Shown here: one piece after another, positions 55,438 through 63,792 of the stretch
How positions within the stretch are numbered: position 1 is the stretch's first letter
Layout: each line of letters begins with the position of its first letter
Assembly: GCA_022787425.1 (NCBI GenBank)
Contig: JALFWB010000055.1
Span: forward strand, 27,032 to 91,031
DNA from: Akkermansia sp.
Lineage (GTDB): Bacteria; Verrucomicrobiota; Verrucomicrobiia; Verrucomicrobiales; Akkermansiaceae
Direction: 5' to 3'
Length of the DNA stretch: 64,000 nucleotides
Made by a program: the position numbers and the translations under genes
The notes under the pieces: model-generated
Database searches by the model: none
Told to the model about the DNA's origin: nothing
What the model saw: only the letters and a program-made list of their open reading frames with translations

Positions 55438-58113
55438 TCAGGAAAGCGAGGTCAGCATGTTCTGCAGCTGAGCCTGCTTAGCCTCCCAATCTGCCAAACG
55501 GGCGCGCTCTTGGTCTACAACCGCCGCCGGTGCCCGGTCCACAAAGGAGGCGTTGCCGAGCTTCGCCTTGCTCTTGGCAATCTCCTTGGTAATCTTCTCC
55601 AGCTCCTTGGAGATGCGGGTGCGCTCTGCCTCCACATCCACCAAGCCCTCCAGCGGCAGGAAGAGCTCGCCGAGCGGGGTGAGGGCCGTGGGCGTGCCCT
55701 TGGGGGCTGCGTACTCGGCATTGCAGGCAGCAGACTGAGCCCCCGCCAGCAGAGCCAGGCGCGCTGCAAGGTCTGCATCCACCGGCAGGGCCCCCGGCTT
55801 CAGCACGAAGGAGACCTTCTTGTTGGTGGCCAGGTTGTACTCCGCCTTGAGGTTACGGGCGCGGTTAGCTGTTTCGTAGAGAGCGGTTGCGGTGGCGCGC
55901 GCCTTGGAGACGGCATCCTCATCCAGCCCCGGCAGCAGGCTTTCCGGCTTGGGCAGCTCGGTGCTCATGAGCGGTTTGCCGCCCTCCCGTGCCGAGAAAC
56001 CGAGACTCTGCCAGAGCTCCTCCGCAATGTGCGGCATGATGGGCGCGAGCAGTGCCAGGTAGTGCCGCAGCACCGTGTCCATGGTGAGCAGGGTAGCATT
56101 CTTCACGGCCTCGTCACCGCCGCGCAGGTCGTTCTTGACGGCCTCCAGGAAGAGCGAGCAGTACTCATTCCAGAAGAAGCTGTACAATGCCTGCGTGTAG
56201 GCGTTGAACTCATACTTGGCCAGAGCCTCCGCTACCTCGGCGTGCAGGGCCTTGAGCTTGGCGAGAATATCAATGTGAACGGCGGAGAAACGCGGCGCGG
56301 GGCTCGTGCCGGCCTCGCCCTGCATCATGCGGAAGCGAGCGGCGTTATACAGCTTGTTCGCAAAGTTCTTGCCCTCCTCGATCTGCTTCTCGTCGAACTT
56401 GACATCCGTGCCCGTGGGGGCGATGCGCATCAGCCCGAAGCGCAGGCCGTCCGCACCATAGCGGGCGATGAGATCGAGCGGGTCGGGGCTGTTGCCGAGG
56501 CTCTTGCTCATCTTGCGCCCCTTGAGGTCGCGGACGATGGAGGTGAAGAACACGTTGCCGAAGGGTTTGCCGTCGGCGAAGCGGTAGCCCGCCATGATCA
56601 TGCGCGCCACCCAGAAGAAAATGATATCCGGCCCCGTCACGAGGTCACTGGTGGGGTAGAACTTGGCCAAGCACTCCTTGTCCATGGTGGCAAAGGGCCA
56701 CAGCCAGCTGCTGAACCAAGTGTCGAGCGCGTCCTCGTCCTGCACCCAATTTTCGGGGTCGGCGGGGGGCTCCACGCCCACATAGATATCCCCGGCCAGG
56801 GCGTTCTCCTCGGTAAGGGTAGCAGCCTCCCGCAGCTCCGCCGCCTTGTCCTTGCGGTACCACACGGGGATGCGGTGCCCCCACCACAGCTGGCGGCTGA
56901 TGCACCAATCCTGGATGCCCTCCAGCCAGTGCTGGTAGGTCTTGGCCCAGTGGGCGGGACGGAACACGATGTCGCCGTTGGCCACGGCCTCCGAGGCCTC
57001 CTTCACGCAGGGGTACTTGAGGAACCACTGCATGCTGAGGCGCGGCTCGATGGGAACATCCGAGCGCTGGGAGATACCCACGTTGTTATCGTAGTCCTCC
57101 ACCTTCTCCAGAAGCCCCTTGTCGCGGATGAGCTCGATGGACTTCTCGCGAGCCACAAAGCGGTCGAGGCCGTGCAACTCCGGGCAGGCGGGGCAGTTGA
57201 TGTGGCCATCCGGGGTGAGGATGTCGATGATCTCGAGATTGTTCTTCATGCCCACCTCAAAGTCCGTGCGGTCGTGCGCAGGGGTAATCTTGAGGGCACC
57301 GGTACCGAAGTCGATCTCCACGTGCTCATCCGCAATGATGGGGATTTCCGCCTCGCAGAGGGGGCGGAGCACCTTCTTGCCGATGAGGGATGAGAAACGC
57401 GGGTCCTTGGGGTTGACCGCCACCGCCACGTCTGCCATGATGGTCTCCGGGCGGGTGGTGGAGACCAAGAGCTGCCCGCTGCCGTCCGCCAGCTTGTAGC
57501 GGATGGTGTAGAGCTTGCTGTGCTGCGGGGTGGGGATCACCTCCTCGTCAGAAAGGGCGGTAAGGAGCACGGGGTCCCAGTTCACCATGCGGCGACCGCG
57601 GTAGATGAGCCCCTGCTTGAAGAGCTCGGTGAAGGCGCGGGCCACCTCCGGGGCGAAGATGTTATCCATGGTGAAGCGCTCGCGCTCCCAATCGCAGGAG
57701 CAGCCGAGCTTCTTGAGCTGCTTGATGATGATGCCGCCGTGCTTCTCCTTCCACTTCCACACCATGTCCACAAAAGCCTCACGCCCCACCTGGAAGCGGG
57801 TGCGGGGCGGGTTCTCCTTGGCCAGCTCCTTCTCAACGCGGGCTTGGGTAGCAATGCCGGCGTGGTCCGTGCCGGGCAGCCAGAGCACCTCCTTGCCCTC
57901 CTGGCGGGCGCGGCGGGCGAGAATGTCCTGAATGGTGTTATTGAGTACATGGCCCATGTGCAGAACGCCCGTTACATTCGGCGGGGGAATCACAATGCTG
58001 TAGGCGGGCTTGGCAGAGTGCGGATCCGCGTGGAAGCATCCCTGCTCCATCCAGAGGGCCTGCCACTTTTCTTCGACATGAGTCGGCTCATAAGCCTTGG
58101 GCAATTCTGACAT
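55438..58113 (-). CDS. valS: Valine--tRNA ligase
   Basis: 891-residue class I synthetase charging tRNA-Val, which is also encoded in this window. HIGH-type motif PPNVTGVLHMGHVLN (about 44-58), editing-domain segments, WCISRQLWWGHRIPVW, the KMSKS loop GRKMSKSLGNSPDP and a C-terminal coiled coil (AERTRISKELEKITKEIAKS). ATG 58113 lies nine bases after the -10; the upstream in-frame ATG overlaps the promoter. Confidence 0.97.
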   Translation of the reverse strand: MSELPKAYEPTHVEEKWQALWMEQGCFHADPHSAKPAYSIVIPPPNVTGVLHMGHVLNNTIQDILARRARQEGKEVLWLPGTDHAGIATQARVEKELAKENPPRTRFQVGREAFVDMVWKWKEKHGGIIIKQLKKLGCSCDWERERFTMDNIFAPEVARAFTELFKQGLIYRGRRMVNWDPVLLTALSDEEVIPTPQHSKLYTIRYKLADGSGQLLVSTTRPETIMADVAVAVNPKDPRFSSLIGKKVLRPLCEAEIPIIADEHVEIDFGTGALKITPAHDRTDFEVGMKNNLEIIDILTPDGHINCPACPELHGLDRFVAREKSIELIRDKGLLEKVEDYDNNVGISQRSDVPIEPRLSMQWFLKYPCVKEASEAVANGDIVFRPAHWAKTYQHWLEGIQDWCISRQLWWGHRIPVWYRKDKAAELREAATLTEENALAGDIYVGVEPPADPENWVQDEDALDTWFSSWLWPFATMDKECLAKFYPTSDLVTGPDIIFFWVARMIMAGYRFADGKPFGNVFFTSIVRDLKGRKMSKSLGNSPDPLDLIARYGADGLRFGLMRIAPTGTDVKFDEKQIEEGKNFANKLYNAARFRMMQGEAGTSPAPRFSAVHIDILAKLKALHAEVAEALAKYEFNAYTQALYSFFWNEYCSLFLEAVKNDLRGGDEAVKNATLLTMDTVLRHYLALLAPIMPHIAEELWQSLGFSAREGGKPLMSTELPKPESLLPGLDEDAVSKARATATALYETANRARNLKAEYNLATNKKVSFVLKPGALPVDADLAARLALLAGAQSAACNAEYAAPKGTPTALTPLGELFLPLEGLVDVEAERTRISKELEKITKEIAKSKAKLGNASFVDRAPAAVVDQERARLADWEAKQAQLQNMLTSLS

Positions 58114-58122
58114 AACGCGGAG

Positions 58123-58151
58123 AGTATACACGCCCCGGCCCCGCTTGGCAA
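58123..58151 (-). promoter_or_regulatory. Promoter of valS, leaderless type
   Basis: TTGCCA (58146-58151), 17 bases, TATACT (58123-58128), nine bases to the ATG. No T-box-like leader is possible with so short a 5' region. Confidence 0.72.
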
Positions 58152-58164
58152 GCCTTTTTTCGCG

Positions 58165-58431
58165 TTATCGGGGCATCAGTCTCTGCAGGTCTGCGGAGTC
58201 GGGCAGGGAAACGAGCTTGATGCGTCCGGAGGTGCCGTGGGTGATGTCAACGGCGGACTTGGGGAGACCGAGGCACTCCGCAAGAAAAGAGGCCAGTTCT
58301 TTGTTAGCCTTGCCCTCCACGGGAGGGGCGGCTATCTTGAGTTTGAGAACGCGCCCCGTGCCGGGGTAGTCCTCCCAGCCCAGTATCTCGTTACGGCGTG
58401 CGCCGGGGCTTACTTTGACGGGTAGCTTCAT
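58165..58431 (-). CDS. YggU/DUF167 family protein
   Basis: 88-residue soluble protein. VKVSPGARRNEILGW (about 5-19), LKIAAPPVEGKANKELASFL (about 31-50) and SGRIKLVSL are diagnostic for the family. Function unknown. It overlaps the CbiX-like gene upstream by four bases. Confidence 0.88.
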   Translation of the reverse strand: MKLPVKVSPGARRNEILGWEDYPGTGRVLKLKIAAPPVEGKANKELASFLAECLGLPKSAVDITHGTSGRIKLVSLPDSADLQRLMPR

Positions 58432-59288
58432 GTTTCCTCCGGGGGTGGGGTGAGGTAGGTTGCCACAACGGGCAGGCGGACGAGTTGCTTGCCGCAGGCG
58501 GCGGCATCCTGCGCGGTGGGTAGGTCGCGGGTGGTGTGCAGCCCCTCGGTGAGCAGGAAAGGCAGCAGCAGCACACGCGCGGCACGCATGCGGGGCAGGC
58601 AGTCGCGGGCCTCCGGTTGCTTGTTGAAGAAGCCGAGCTCCACCTCCACCCCCGGCAGCAGCTTGCGCAGGCGGCGGCAGAAGAGCGCGGGCTCCGGCGT
58701 GTCCTCTGCGGAGCCGTGGGCCACCACCAGCACCCCGCTGCCATCCGTGCCGACGGCGCGCAGACGCTCCGCTGCGGCCTCCGCCAGCCAGGGAGAGGCC
58801 CCGAGCACGGGTTGGTAGTACAGGGCAGGGCGGTAGCCGCGCGAGCGGAAGGCGGCATCCACCTCCTGCTGCAGGCGCACCCCGCTGGAGAGGCCGCTGA
58901 GCATGAACATGGGGTACACCAGCACGGGCGCATCGTCCGCAGGGGGCAGCTCGGCCTCCGCAATGTGGCCCAGACAGCAGCGGTAGACCCGCGCGGGGGC
59001 CATGCGGATGCCGGGTGGGTTCAGGTGCTGCCCCTTCTCGTTATAACTGATAATCAGGTAGTGCCGCTTCCACTTGCGGTGCCGCAGGTACAGCAGCATG
59101 CAGCCCCCGATGATGGACACCTGGACCAGCGCAAAGTGAAAATAGATGAGCAGGCGCAGGTGCCGCTCCTCCTCTGCCGGCAGATTCGGCTGCTCCAAGA
59201 GCTGCCCGCAACGAACCGACCCCCACATGGCAGCCACGAGGGCTGCCACGCAGAGGCCGAACCACAGAATGAAACTCCGTTGCCGCAC
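58428..59288 (-). CDS. Membrane-anchored CbiX/sirohydrochlorin chelatase-like protein
   Basis: 286 residues. Two N-terminal membrane segments (about 8-25 and 45-65) precede a domain with chelatase-like halves: APVLVYPMFMLSGLSSGVRL, then GVLVVAHGSAEDTPEPALF with the AHGS motif and VLLLPFLLTEGLHTTRDLP with the Glu-Gly-His group seen in CbiX. No other cobalamin or haem gene is adjacent. A metal- or tetrapyrrole-related role at the membrane is inferred. It follows secDF by six bases. Confidence 0.65.
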   Translation of the reverse strand: MRQRSFILWFGLCVAALVAAMWGSVRCGQLLEQPNLPAEEERHLRLLIYFHFALVQVSIIGGCMLLYLRHRKWKRHYLIISYNEKGQHLNPPGIRMAPARVYRCCLGHIAEAELPPADDAPVLVYPMFMLSGLSSGVRLQQEVDAAFRSRGYRPALYYQPVLGASPWLAEAAAERLRAVGTDGSGVLVVAHGSAEDTPEPALFCRRLRKLLPGVEVELGFFNKQPEARDCLPRMRAARVLLLPFLLTEGLHTTRDLPTAQDAAACGKQLVRLPVVATYLTPPPEET

Positions 59289-59294
59289 CGCGCC

Positions 59295-61901
59295 TTATGG
59301 CTGATTGCTCACGCTGTCCGCCTCTGCCAGCTCGCGGCGCAGATCCCCTCGGCGGCTGAAGTACAGCACGGCGGTGGAGGAAATGTAGACGGAGGAGTAG
59401 GTGCCGATGATGACACCCAAGAGCATCGTCACCGAGAAGTCACGCATGGCCGGGCCGCCGAAGGCCAACAGCGAGGTGAGGCAGGCCAGGGTGGAGAGAC
59501 CGGTGAGGATGGTACGCGACATGGTGCTGCTGATGGACTCATTCATGATGTCGATGAGCGGCTCCTTCTCATCCGCCAGGCGCAGACGCTCGCGGATGCG
59601 GTCGTAGATAACGATGGTATCATTGATGGAGTAGCCCGCCACGGTGAGGAAGGCACCGATGTGGATGATGCTCAGCTCCGACCCGATGAGGATGACCAGA
59701 CCGATGATGGCCAGCACGTCATGGAAAATGGTGATGAGCGCACCCATGGCAAAGCTCCATTCGAAGCGGAGAGCCAGATACATGGTAATACCGATCATGG
59801 CGGCGAGGAGGGCCCACATGGCCGTCTTGAAGAAGGACGAACCGAGCGAGGCACTGACACTCTCCAACTTGGGAGCGGCGAGGTCCTTCATGCCCGGTAC
59901 CTTCTCCCGCAGGGTCGCATCAATCATCGCAGCCTCTTTCTCGCCCGCCTTGGTATCCTGCCCGGCGGCGTGCTCCGGCTCATCGGCACCGACGAAGCGC
60001 ACCTGAATGCTGCGGACGTCACCGGCCTTGAACTCCTGCACACTCGCGGTCTTGGAGAGTTTGATGCTCTCCACCGCCTTCTCCACGGACTTGAAGTCAA
60101 CTTGATCCTGCGGGCTCAGCGTGTAGGTGATGGCCGAACCGCCCGTGAAGTCGATGCCCAGCGCATCCTTGCCGCGGATGGCTGCTGCAACAATGCAGAT
60201 GATGATGAAGAGGGAGGAGCAGACCATAGCCACCTTGCGCCACTTCATGAAGTCGAAGGTGCGGTCCTCCAACGGGGCGTGGGCAAAGGTGAAGTCGTCC
60301 TTGATGAGCCCCAGGTGCTCCGCGATAAAGAAGATAACGCGGGTAACCACGATGGCACCGATGAGCGAGGTGATGATACCGACGCTGGTGGTGACGGCGA
60401 AGCCCTTGATGGAACCGCTGGCCAGCCAGAAGAGAATCACGGCCGTGATCAGCGAGGTGATGTTGGAGTCCCAAATGGCCGAGAAGGCTTTCTCATACGC
60501 ATTGCGCAGGCAGGTGATGAACGGGCGCCCCAGCTTGCGTTCCTCGCGCATGCGTTCGTAAATCAGCACGTTGGCATCCACGGCCACACCCATCGTCAGC
60601 ACGATACCGGCGATACCCGGCAGGGTGAGCACAAAGCCGAACAAGCTCATGAGGCCCAGCAGGATGAGTGCGTTGATGGTGAGGCCCACCATGGCCACCA
60701 TGCCGGACCAGCGGTAGTACCAATAGCAGAAGAAGAAGATGGCGATCATGCCGACGATGCCGCCGATTTCGCCCTGCTGCAGGGCACTCTTGCCCAGCTG
60801 GGCGGATACGTCCTTGCGGCCCAGCACCTTCAGGTCGCTGGAGAGCGGGTTGGCCAGTGCCTTGGAGATGTCCTCCGGCTCGCCCACACCGTTCAGACCG
60901 GTGATCTGGAAGTCCTTGTGCAGCACAGCCTGCACAACGGGGGCGCACTTCACTTGGCTGTTGAGCACCACGGCCATGCGGTCGCGGCCCAGCTGCATCT
61001 TGCCGGTCAGGCGGGCCATGCGCTCGGCACCGTCGTTGTTCAGGGTAACGTTCACCATGCCGCGCTCGGCGTAGTTCGGGCTGGCCTTGGAGACGTTCGC
61101 GCCGGTGATGTAGACGCCGCGCTTCTCGGCAGAAGAGGGTTTCTCCAGCACGCGGAAGTCAATGATGGGCTTGCCCTCCTTGTCCAGCAGGGGCTTGCCG
61201 GTCTTGTCGTTCAGCAGGGGGTGCGGGTAGATGCAGGTGTCCTTGCCGCCGAAGTAGGAAATCGGGGAGCGCGGGGCGCGGGGTGCGCGGGTGTACTCGC
61301 CCTTCTCCTGCTTCTCGCGGTAGGCCTCCAGATCGGCGCGGTACTTGTCGTAGGCCTTCAGGTAGGACTGCATGGCCTTCTGCGCCTCGGGCGTGGCCAA
61401 AATGGCTGCCTCATTCTCGTCCACCTTCAGCAGCTCCAGCTTGGCCATCTTGGTGAGGGTTTTCACCATGGCGTCGATCTTTTCCTTGTTCTTGGTCTCG
61501 TCCTTGTCCTGCATGGGAATCTGGATGAGAATCTTGTTGCCGGAGTGAATGATCTGCACCTCGCTCGTGCCGGTGGCGTTCAGGCGTTCGTTCAGAATGT
61601 CGCAGGCTTGCTGCATCTCCGTGGCCTCCGGCGGTACTTCGCGCCCTTGGTCATCGATCTTGGGCTGTACCTCCAGCGTCAGCTCCACGCCACCGCTGAT
61701 GTCGATGCCGTAGTTGATGCCGTTGACAAAAAGCGACATGAGGGAGAAGGCCGACAGGCCGATGATGAACGCAGCACCCGCATTCCGCTTCGTCCGGTCT
61801 TCCTCGGAGGAAAGATACCAGATAAACAGGCCGATGAGGACAATGCCTGTGATGAAGTAGAATGCCGGCGTGTTGATGAGGGTTTGTATAAACTCAGACA
61901 T
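59295..61901 (-). CDS. secDF: Fused protein-export membrane protein SecDF
   Basis: Single 868-residue chain containing SecD and SecF, which use the proton gradient to complete Sec-dependent export. SecD: first membrane segment, YGIDISGGVELTLEV, a large periplasmic domain, then GVAVDANVLIYERMREERK. SecF part from about 590: IDFTGGSAITYTL, and GYSINDTIVIYDRIRERLR near the C-terminus. Twelve membrane segments are expected. The start at 61901 is chosen over a frame opening 24 codons upstream, as that overlaps the promoter. Confidence 0.95.
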   Translation of the reverse strand: MSEFIQTLINTPAFYFITGIVLIGLFIWYLSSEEDRTKRNAGAAFIIGLSAFSLMSLFVNGINYGIDISGGVELTLEVQPKIDDQGREVPPEATEMQQACDILNERLNATGTSEVQIIHSGNKILIQIPMQDKDETKNKEKIDAMVKTLTKMAKLELLKVDENEAAILATPEAQKAMQSYLKAYDKYRADLEAYREKQEKGEYTRAPRAPRSPISYFGGKDTCIYPHPLLNDKTGKPLLDKEGKPIIDFRVLEKPSSAEKRGVYITGANVSKASPNYAERGMVNVTLNNDGAERMARLTGKMQLGRDRMAVVLNSQVKCAPVVQAVLHKDFQITGLNGVGEPEDISKALANPLSSDLKVLGRKDVSAQLGKSALQQGEIGGIVGMIAIFFFCYWYYRWSGMVAMVGLTINALILLGLMSLFGFVLTLPGIAGIVLTMGVAVDANVLIYERMREERKLGRPFITCLRNAYEKAFSAIWDSNITSLITAVILFWLASGSIKGFAVTTSVGIITSLIGAIVVTRVIFFIAEHLGLIKDDFTFAHAPLEDRTFDFMKWRKVAMVCSSLFIIICIVAAAIRGKDALGIDFTGGSAITYTLSPQDQVDFKSVEKAVESIKLSKTASVQEFKAGDVRSIQVRFVGADEPEHAAGQDTKAGEKEAAMIDATLREKVPGMKDLAAPKLESVSASLGSSFFKTAMWALLAAMIGITMYLALRFEWSFAMGALITIFHDVLAIIGLVILIGSELSIIHIGAFLTVAGYSINDTIVIYDRIRERLRLADEKEPLIDIMNESISSTMSRTILTGLSTLACLTSLLAFGGPAMRDFSVTMLLGVIIGTYSSVYISSTAVLYFSRRGDLRRELAEADSVSNQP

Positions 61902-61928
61902 GATGGCGGACTTAAAATGAACCGCAGC

Positions 61929-61957
61929 ATTATGCCTGTTTTTTCGGCAGGCGTCAA
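61929..61957 (-). promoter_or_regulatory. Promoter of secDF
   Basis: TTGACG (61952-61957), 17 bases, CATAAT (61929-61934). The spacer contains CCTGCC ... CAGG, an imperfect inverted repeat. The leader is about 20 bases. Confidence 0.5.
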
Positions 61958-62009
61958 GCATCAAGTGTGCCATGACGCAGCTTTTAGGTGCTGAAGCGCC
62001 CCTTTAGGA

Positions 62010-62038
62010 TTGACACGGGGCGTGCAAAAGGGTATGAT
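62010..62038 (+). promoter_or_regulatory. Promoter of the Ala/Lys-repeat protein gene
   Basis: TTGACA (62010-62015), 17 bases ending GGG, TATGAT (62033-62038). Leader about 35 bases. Confidence 0.72.
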
Positions 62039-62079
62039 GCTACGGGGTTTTACCCTGTCATTTCATCGTTATTCCGCAT

Positions 62080-62601
62080 ATGAAGAATACTTTTATTACT
62101 GTTGCTTTGGGTCTTGCCGCCCTTTCGCCCGCTGCTTTTGCCGCCCCCGGTGATATTGCCCGCGCTGCCGGTTCTGCCGCCAAGGCCGCTGCCAAGCAGG
62201 CCGCTGCGGAAAAGGCCGCCGAGAAGAAGGCTGCCGCTCAGGCTAAGGTGGATGTCGCCAAGGGGAAGGCCGCCGAGAGCAAGGCTGCTGCTCTGGCCAA
62301 GGTGGCTGCCGCTAAGGAGAAGGCTGCCGAGCGCAAGGCTGCCGCTCAGGCCAAGGTTGACGCTGCCAAGGAGAAGGCCGCCGAGCGCAAGGCTGCCGCT
62401 CAGGCCAAGGTCGATGCCGCTAAGGAGAAGGCCGAGTCCGTTCAGAAGGCAAACGATGCTGTCTCCGGTGCTACGGAGGGTGTTTCCGCCGGTTCCGTGA
62501 AGGACATCGTGGTGGAGGCCGCCGAGCAGAAGGCCAAGGAGAAGGCTGCCGAGGCTGCCACCAAGGCGGTGGAGCAGGGGATTAAATCCCTGGTGGAGTA
62601 A
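62080..62601 (+). CDS. Secreted Ala/Lys-rich helical repeat protein
   Basis: 173 residues: signal peptide (1-21, ending SPAAFA), then a nearly pure Ala/Lys/Glu helical region with four 18-residue repeats (residues 50-121; unit KAAAQAKVDAAKEKAAER), and a C-terminal helical part (DIVVEAAEQKAKEKAAEAAT). Eighteen residues equal five helical turns, so the repeats make one long amphipathic helix. Strong codon bias and a strong promoter and terminator suggest abundant expression. No family recognised; a structural or surface-binding role in the periplasm is inferred. Confidence 0.75.
   Translation: MKNTFITVALGLAALSPAAFAAPGDIARAAGSAAKAAAKQAAAEKAAEKKAAAQAKVDVAKGKAAESKAAALAKVAAAKEKAAERKAAAQAKVDAAKEKAAERKAAAQAKVDAAKEKAESVQKANDAVSGATEGVSAGSVKDIVVEAAEQKAKEKAAEAATKAVEQGIKSLVE
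62227..62442 (+). repeat. 54-base coding tandem repeat, four units
   Basis: Encodes the four 18-residue repeats. Units three and four are the most alike, suggesting recent duplication; copy number may vary between strains. Confidence 0.85.
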
Positions 62602-62623
62602 GAAAGCCCGCTCTTTTTTCCGA

Positions 62624-62658
62624 GCCCCCGGTTGAGTGTTGCTTCACCGGGGGCTTTT
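62624..62658 (+). terminator. Intrinsic terminator
   Basis: Perfect nine-base stem GCCCCCGGT (62624-62632) with ACCGGGGGC (62646-62654) followed by TTTT. Confidence 0.82.
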
Positions 62659-62748
62659 CAGGTGCCATCAGTCGGGCAAACTGTGCCGGGCCGTGTGCTC
62701 GTTGATCCGTTTCCTCCGCATGGGAAACTGCCGTTCGCCATTGAACAT

Positions 62749-62764
62749 ACAGCATTCCTAATGC
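62749..62764. repeat. Short inverted repeat upstream of the second PEP-CTERM gene
   Basis: ACAGCATTCCTAATGC, sister of the element at 28969-28984, and at a similar distance from its gene's -35. The rest of 62659-62889 shows no gene. Confidence 0.5.
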
Positions 62765-62889
62765 ATGCCCCACATGAATCGTTGATACTCAAGGACTTGT
62801 GAAGGGTGAAGAACTCGCACCGGGGGAGGTAGTGAGATGTAAAAAAACGCGAAATTTATTGATTTTTCAGGAAAAAATCTGTTTTGCGC

Positions 62890-62918
62890 TTGACTCAGCA
62901 TTCGGAATGCTGTAGACT
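62890..62918 (+). promoter_or_regulatory. Promoter of the PEP-CTERM gene with palindromic spacer
   Basis: TTGACT (62890-62895), spacer 62896-62912 reading CAGCATTCGGAATGCTG, TAGACT (62913-62918). The whole 17-base spacer is a palindrome with eight-base arms, a strong operator candidate. The leader is about 30 bases with a GGGC/GCCC hairpin. Confidence 0.72.
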
Positions 62919-62954
62919 CTTCTCGTAGGGCGGATGTGAGCCCGGAACAGGATT

Positions 62955-63710
62955 ATGAAGACAGGAATTTTTTCAGCGATACTTTTCCTCGGGGGCCTTG
63001 CTTTTGGCAAGACAATCACGTTGAACGATGATCAGAAGGATGATAAGAACTTGATCTCGTACTTCGACTTCGATACAGGTGCAGCTGACACCAAGAACAC
63101 TATTTCTTGGAAGGAGTCGTTCACTTGGAACAAAGCCGGGCAGTACGGTACGGCTGCTCCAAAAAATTCCCCCTATCAGGATTCCATGATGGCTAATACG
63201 GCGTTTACGATCAGCTTTGATCTGAATCGCTTTACCTCCGGCACCCTTCTGACATTAACCACAGGGTCGACAGATAAGGCGTGGAGGACAGTTCGCCTTT
63301 TTACCAATGATTCCAAACAGTTGGCACTCACTTTTGGAGAAAAAACTCAGGCTACCACCATAACCTCGGATACTCTTGATTGGACAACCATCACATTGGT
63401 GGGTACGACATCTGTATCGAATAGCAATACATTATCCTTGGAACTTTACGCAAACGGAGTCTCACAAATCACTCTTAGCGTATCTAATGCTAATAATTGG
63501 GCGAGTGATCGGAATATCAATTTTCAATTCGGATATTATGGAGCTGCAGCCAATAGTTCCACATTTGATGTAGACAACGTCCTCATCTACAACAAAGCCC
63601 TTTCGGCGGTCGAGATCAACGCCATTACCGTTCCCGAGCCAGCCACGGCCACGCTGTCCCTGTTGGCTTTGGCGGGGTTGGCGGCACGGAGACGGCGCAG
63701 GATGGCCTGA
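62955..63710 (+). CDS. LamG/concanavalin-like secreted protein with PEP-CTERM signal
   Basis: 251 residues: signal peptide (about 1-18), a beta-rich domain with the LamG-like pattern (LISYFDFDTG, TAFTISFDLNRF, WRTVRLFTND ... DWTTITLVGT ... LELYANGVSQ ... DVDNVLIYNKALSAVEINAI) and a C-terminal VPEPATATLSLLALAGLAAR plus an arginine run. LamG-like domains often bind glycans, and the tail marks it for exosortase-type sorting to the cell surface. The gene is AT-richer than its neighbours, as with the other PEP-CTERM gene. Confidence 0.82.
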   Translation: MKTGIFSAILFLGGLAFGKTITLNDDQKDDKNLISYFDFDTGAADTKNTISWKESFTWNKAGQYGTAAPKNSPYQDSMMANTAFTISFDLNRFTSGTLLTLTTGSTDKAWRTVRLFTNDSKQLALTFGEKTQATTITSDTLDWTTITLVGTTSVSNSNTLSLELYANGVSQITLSVSNANNWASDRNINFQFGYYGAAANSSTFDVDNVLIYNKALSAVEINAITVPEPATATLSLLALAGLAARRRRRMA

Positions 63711-63740
63711 GTAAGCTCTGTTTTTTCGGTAAATGTAAGG

Positions 63741-63770
63741 GGCCTCCGCTCGTGATGAGCGGGGGCCTTG
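63741..63770 (+). terminator. Terminator after the PEP-CTERM gene
   Basis: Eleven-base stem GGCCTCCGCTC (63741-63751) with GAGCGGGGGCC (63757-63767), one G-T pair, followed by TTG. It may serve both convergent genes. Confidence 0.65.
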
Positions 63771-63792
63771 TCATGTATAGGCGGGGGAAGGC

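Noticed and set aside
55510..57393. A 627-codon open frame opposite valS
   Set aside because: Same cause; valS motifs are intact on the minus strand.
58114..58164. T-box leader upstream of valS
   Set aside because: The promoter ends nine bases before the start codon, leaving no room for a leader RNA.
58536..61994. A 1152-codon open frame on the plus strand opposite secDF and the CbiX-like gene
   Set aside because: It mirrors well-supported genes on the other strand, is His/Gln/Gly-rich without domains, and reflects GC-rich codon bias.
62227..62442. Tandem repeats considered as a CRISPR array
   Set aside because: Units are contiguous without spacers and encode in-frame protein repeats.
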